Source: Lewinellaceae bacterium (GTDB lineage Bacteria; Bacteroidota; Bacteroidia; Chitinophagales; Saprospiraceae). From it: a stretch of 64,000 bases of DNA. The stretch lies in contig JADJSY010000016.1 in assembly GCA_016711435.1 (NCBI GenBank), positions 62,001 to 126,000 of the forward strand. Direction: 5' to 3'. Under the pieces are notes generated by a model. It saw nothing but the letters and a program-made list of their open reading frames with translations, was not told where the DNA came from and did no database searches. The translations under genes and the position numbers were made by a program. The stretch's first letter is position 1; each line of letters begins with the position of its first letter. Positions 62,338 through 64,000 of this stretch are shown piece after piece.

Positions 62338-64000
62338 ATGCGCAACACCACCATTCCCAAATTGCTTTTTGCTTGTCTGCTGCTTTTTTTTACTGTAAAA
62401 TTAACGGCACAAACACCGGAATTTACCTCGACGATACCCTTCGGGGCAGTATAACACCGCAGCGGGCCTGGTGGGATTTGACTTTTTATGACCTGAAAGT
62501 AAAAGTAAATCTCGATGATAAAAGTATTACGGGAAGCAATACCATTCATTATAAGGTGTTGACTCCGAATAATTTACTTCAAATTGACCTGCAACCCCCG
62601 TTGCGGATGGAACGGGTCGAACAGGACGGCAAGTTACTCGAACTCCGGCAAGCAGGCAAAAATGCCTACTTTGTTGTAATACAAAAAGAGCAGCCTGTTG
62701 GTTCAAAACAGTCGATCACCGTCTGGTATTCCGGCCGGCCCCGCGAGGCGATTCACGCGCCCTGGGACGGCGGGTTCAGTTGGTCGAAGGACGAAAAGGG
62801 GCAGCCTTTTGTGGCTACTTCCTGCCAGGGCCTGGGCGCCAGCGTGTGGTGGCCCTGCAAGGATCACATGTACGATGAGCCAGATTCCCAGGCCATCGCT
62901 ATCACGGTTCCAAAAGGTCTGATGGATGTTTCCAACGGACGTTTGCGCCGCACGGTAGCGAACGACGACGGCACTACCACCTACGAATGGTTTGTGTCCA
63001 GCCCGATCAACAACTACGGGGTGAACATCAACATGGCCAATTACGTGCATTTCGGCGAAATATACCCCGGCGAAAAAGGCCCGTTGACGCTGGATTATTA
63101 CGTGTTGCCCCAGAACCTGGAAAAAGCCAAAAAACAGTTCAAACAGGCGCCTTTGATGATGAAAGCACTGGAGCACTGGTTCGGCCCGTATCCTTTTTAC
63201 GAAGACGGCTATAAATTGGTGGATGTTCCCTACCTCGGCATGGAGCACCAGAGTTCAGTCACTTACGGCAACGGCTACAAAAACGGCTATCTCGGCGTCG
63301 ATCTTTCCGGCAGTGGCTGGGGCAAAAAATTCGATTTTATCATCATCCATGAATCGGCCCACGAGTGGTTTGCCAACAACATCACATACAGCGACATTGC
63401 TGATATGTGGGTGCATGAGGCGTTTGCCAACTACAGCGAAGGTCTGTACACCGAATACCACTACGGAAAAGAGGCCGGCGCGGCTTACACCCGAGGCGTC
63501 CGTTCACATATTGAAAACAAAAAGCCGATTGTCGGAACGTACGATGTCAATTCGGAAGGCTCGCTGGATATGTATTACAAAGGCGGCAATATGCTCCATA
63601 CCATCCGCCAGGTAGTGAACGACGACGAAAAATGGCGCTCCATCCTGCGCGGACTCGGTCGCGATTTTTACCACCAGGTGGTAACCGGCGCACAGGTGGA
63701 AAACTATATCAGCAAAGGAGCGGGCCGGAACCTGGAGAAAGTGTTCGACCAGTACCTGCGCGATACGAACATTCCCGTGCTGCAATACCGTTTCAAAAAA
63801 AATAAAGTGGAATACCGCTGGACCAACTGCGTGAGCGGCTTCGATATGCCCGTACAAGTCACACTGAAAACAGGTCAGTTCGAGATGATTTACCCGACGA
63901 CCGACTGGAAAAGCAGTGCCTGTAAATTGGGTAAAAAAGGAAAGTTCTTAGTGAAGGAGGATTTTTATGCGTATTCCGAACAAGTCGGGAATGCGAATTA
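62338..64000 (+). CDS. M1-family zinc aminopeptidase, 5' part, one frameshift
   Basis: Runs off the right edge. Signal peptide ends KLTAQ. One base is missing near 62416-62419; restoring it continues as PGIYLDDTLRGSITPQ and the frame is then open to the window end. M1 features: N-terminal beta domain with CQGLGASVWWPCKDH, the GxMEN-like motif as LGMEHQSS, and the zinc site HESAHEWFANN near residue 337 with the second ligand Glu in HEAFANYSEG. It is a secreted or periplasmic metallo-aminopeptidase. The start is set by the signal peptide and the E2 border. Confidence 0.88.

Overview
The window looks like a chromosomal segment of a Bacteroidota bacterium, probably from the Saprospiria (inference). 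Directly visible reasons: secreted proteins with C-terminal type IX secretion (T9SS) sorting domains; two TonB-dependent receptors, one with a DUF4249 lipoprotein partner; GWxTD, DUF2911, DUF4199 and DUF3857 proteins; single-chain class II glycyl-tRNA synthetase; signal peptidase I with extra N-terminal membrane segments; and several TAnnTTTG -7 boxes.

Layout. 1-2.5 kb: 3' end of a CHAT-domain protease gene and purH, which runs in frame into an NTF2-like secreted protein. 2.7-16.3 kb: frameshifted subtilisin-like lipoprotein, TPR/transglutaminase protein, TonB receptor, esterase-like protein lacking its catalytic serine, and an uncharacterised lipoprotein/TPR-like pair. 16.4-22.5 kb: glyQS, lepB, an orphan conserved gene and rpsP with a long acidic tail. 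22.6-28.7 kb: orphan membrane or secreted small proteins and a PKD/T9SS protein. 28.8-35.7 kb: TonB receptor-DUF4249-rRNA methyltransferase operon and yidC. 36-42.1 kb: GWxTD protein, then a leftward cluster of two DUF4199 proteins, a TIR-domain protein and an unrecognised 867-residue protein. 42.3-51.6 kb: ABC exporter, DUF2911, GNAT, secreted lipase-like protein, TlpA-like thioredoxin, proBA. 51.7-64 kb: fatty-acid desaturase, CotH protein, MocR regulator with divergent GNAT, another GNAT, PhzF, a Kef-type antiporter with its flavodoxin-like partner, and the start of an M1 aminopeptidase.

The most unusual feature is between the genes. About twenty palindromic elements of at least six sequence families fill the intergenic spaces. 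Many have arms made of tandem 7-8 bp units that start exactly at, or inside, the stop codon of the neighbouring gene, or end exactly at the next ATG. All seven convergent gene pairs in the window have one. Two D-family arrays start on the base after TAA; one forms a dyad with 51-bp perfect arms. A-family dyads have ~75-bp arms around a conserved loop that occurs in both orientations. One C-family copy has a 9-bp flanking direct repeat like a target-site duplication.

Caution: at least nine genes need single-base frame corrections, including the essential yidC and lepB and mostly at short homopolymers. Consensus errors are the best general explanation, so I report these as single genes rather than as proven pseudogenes.
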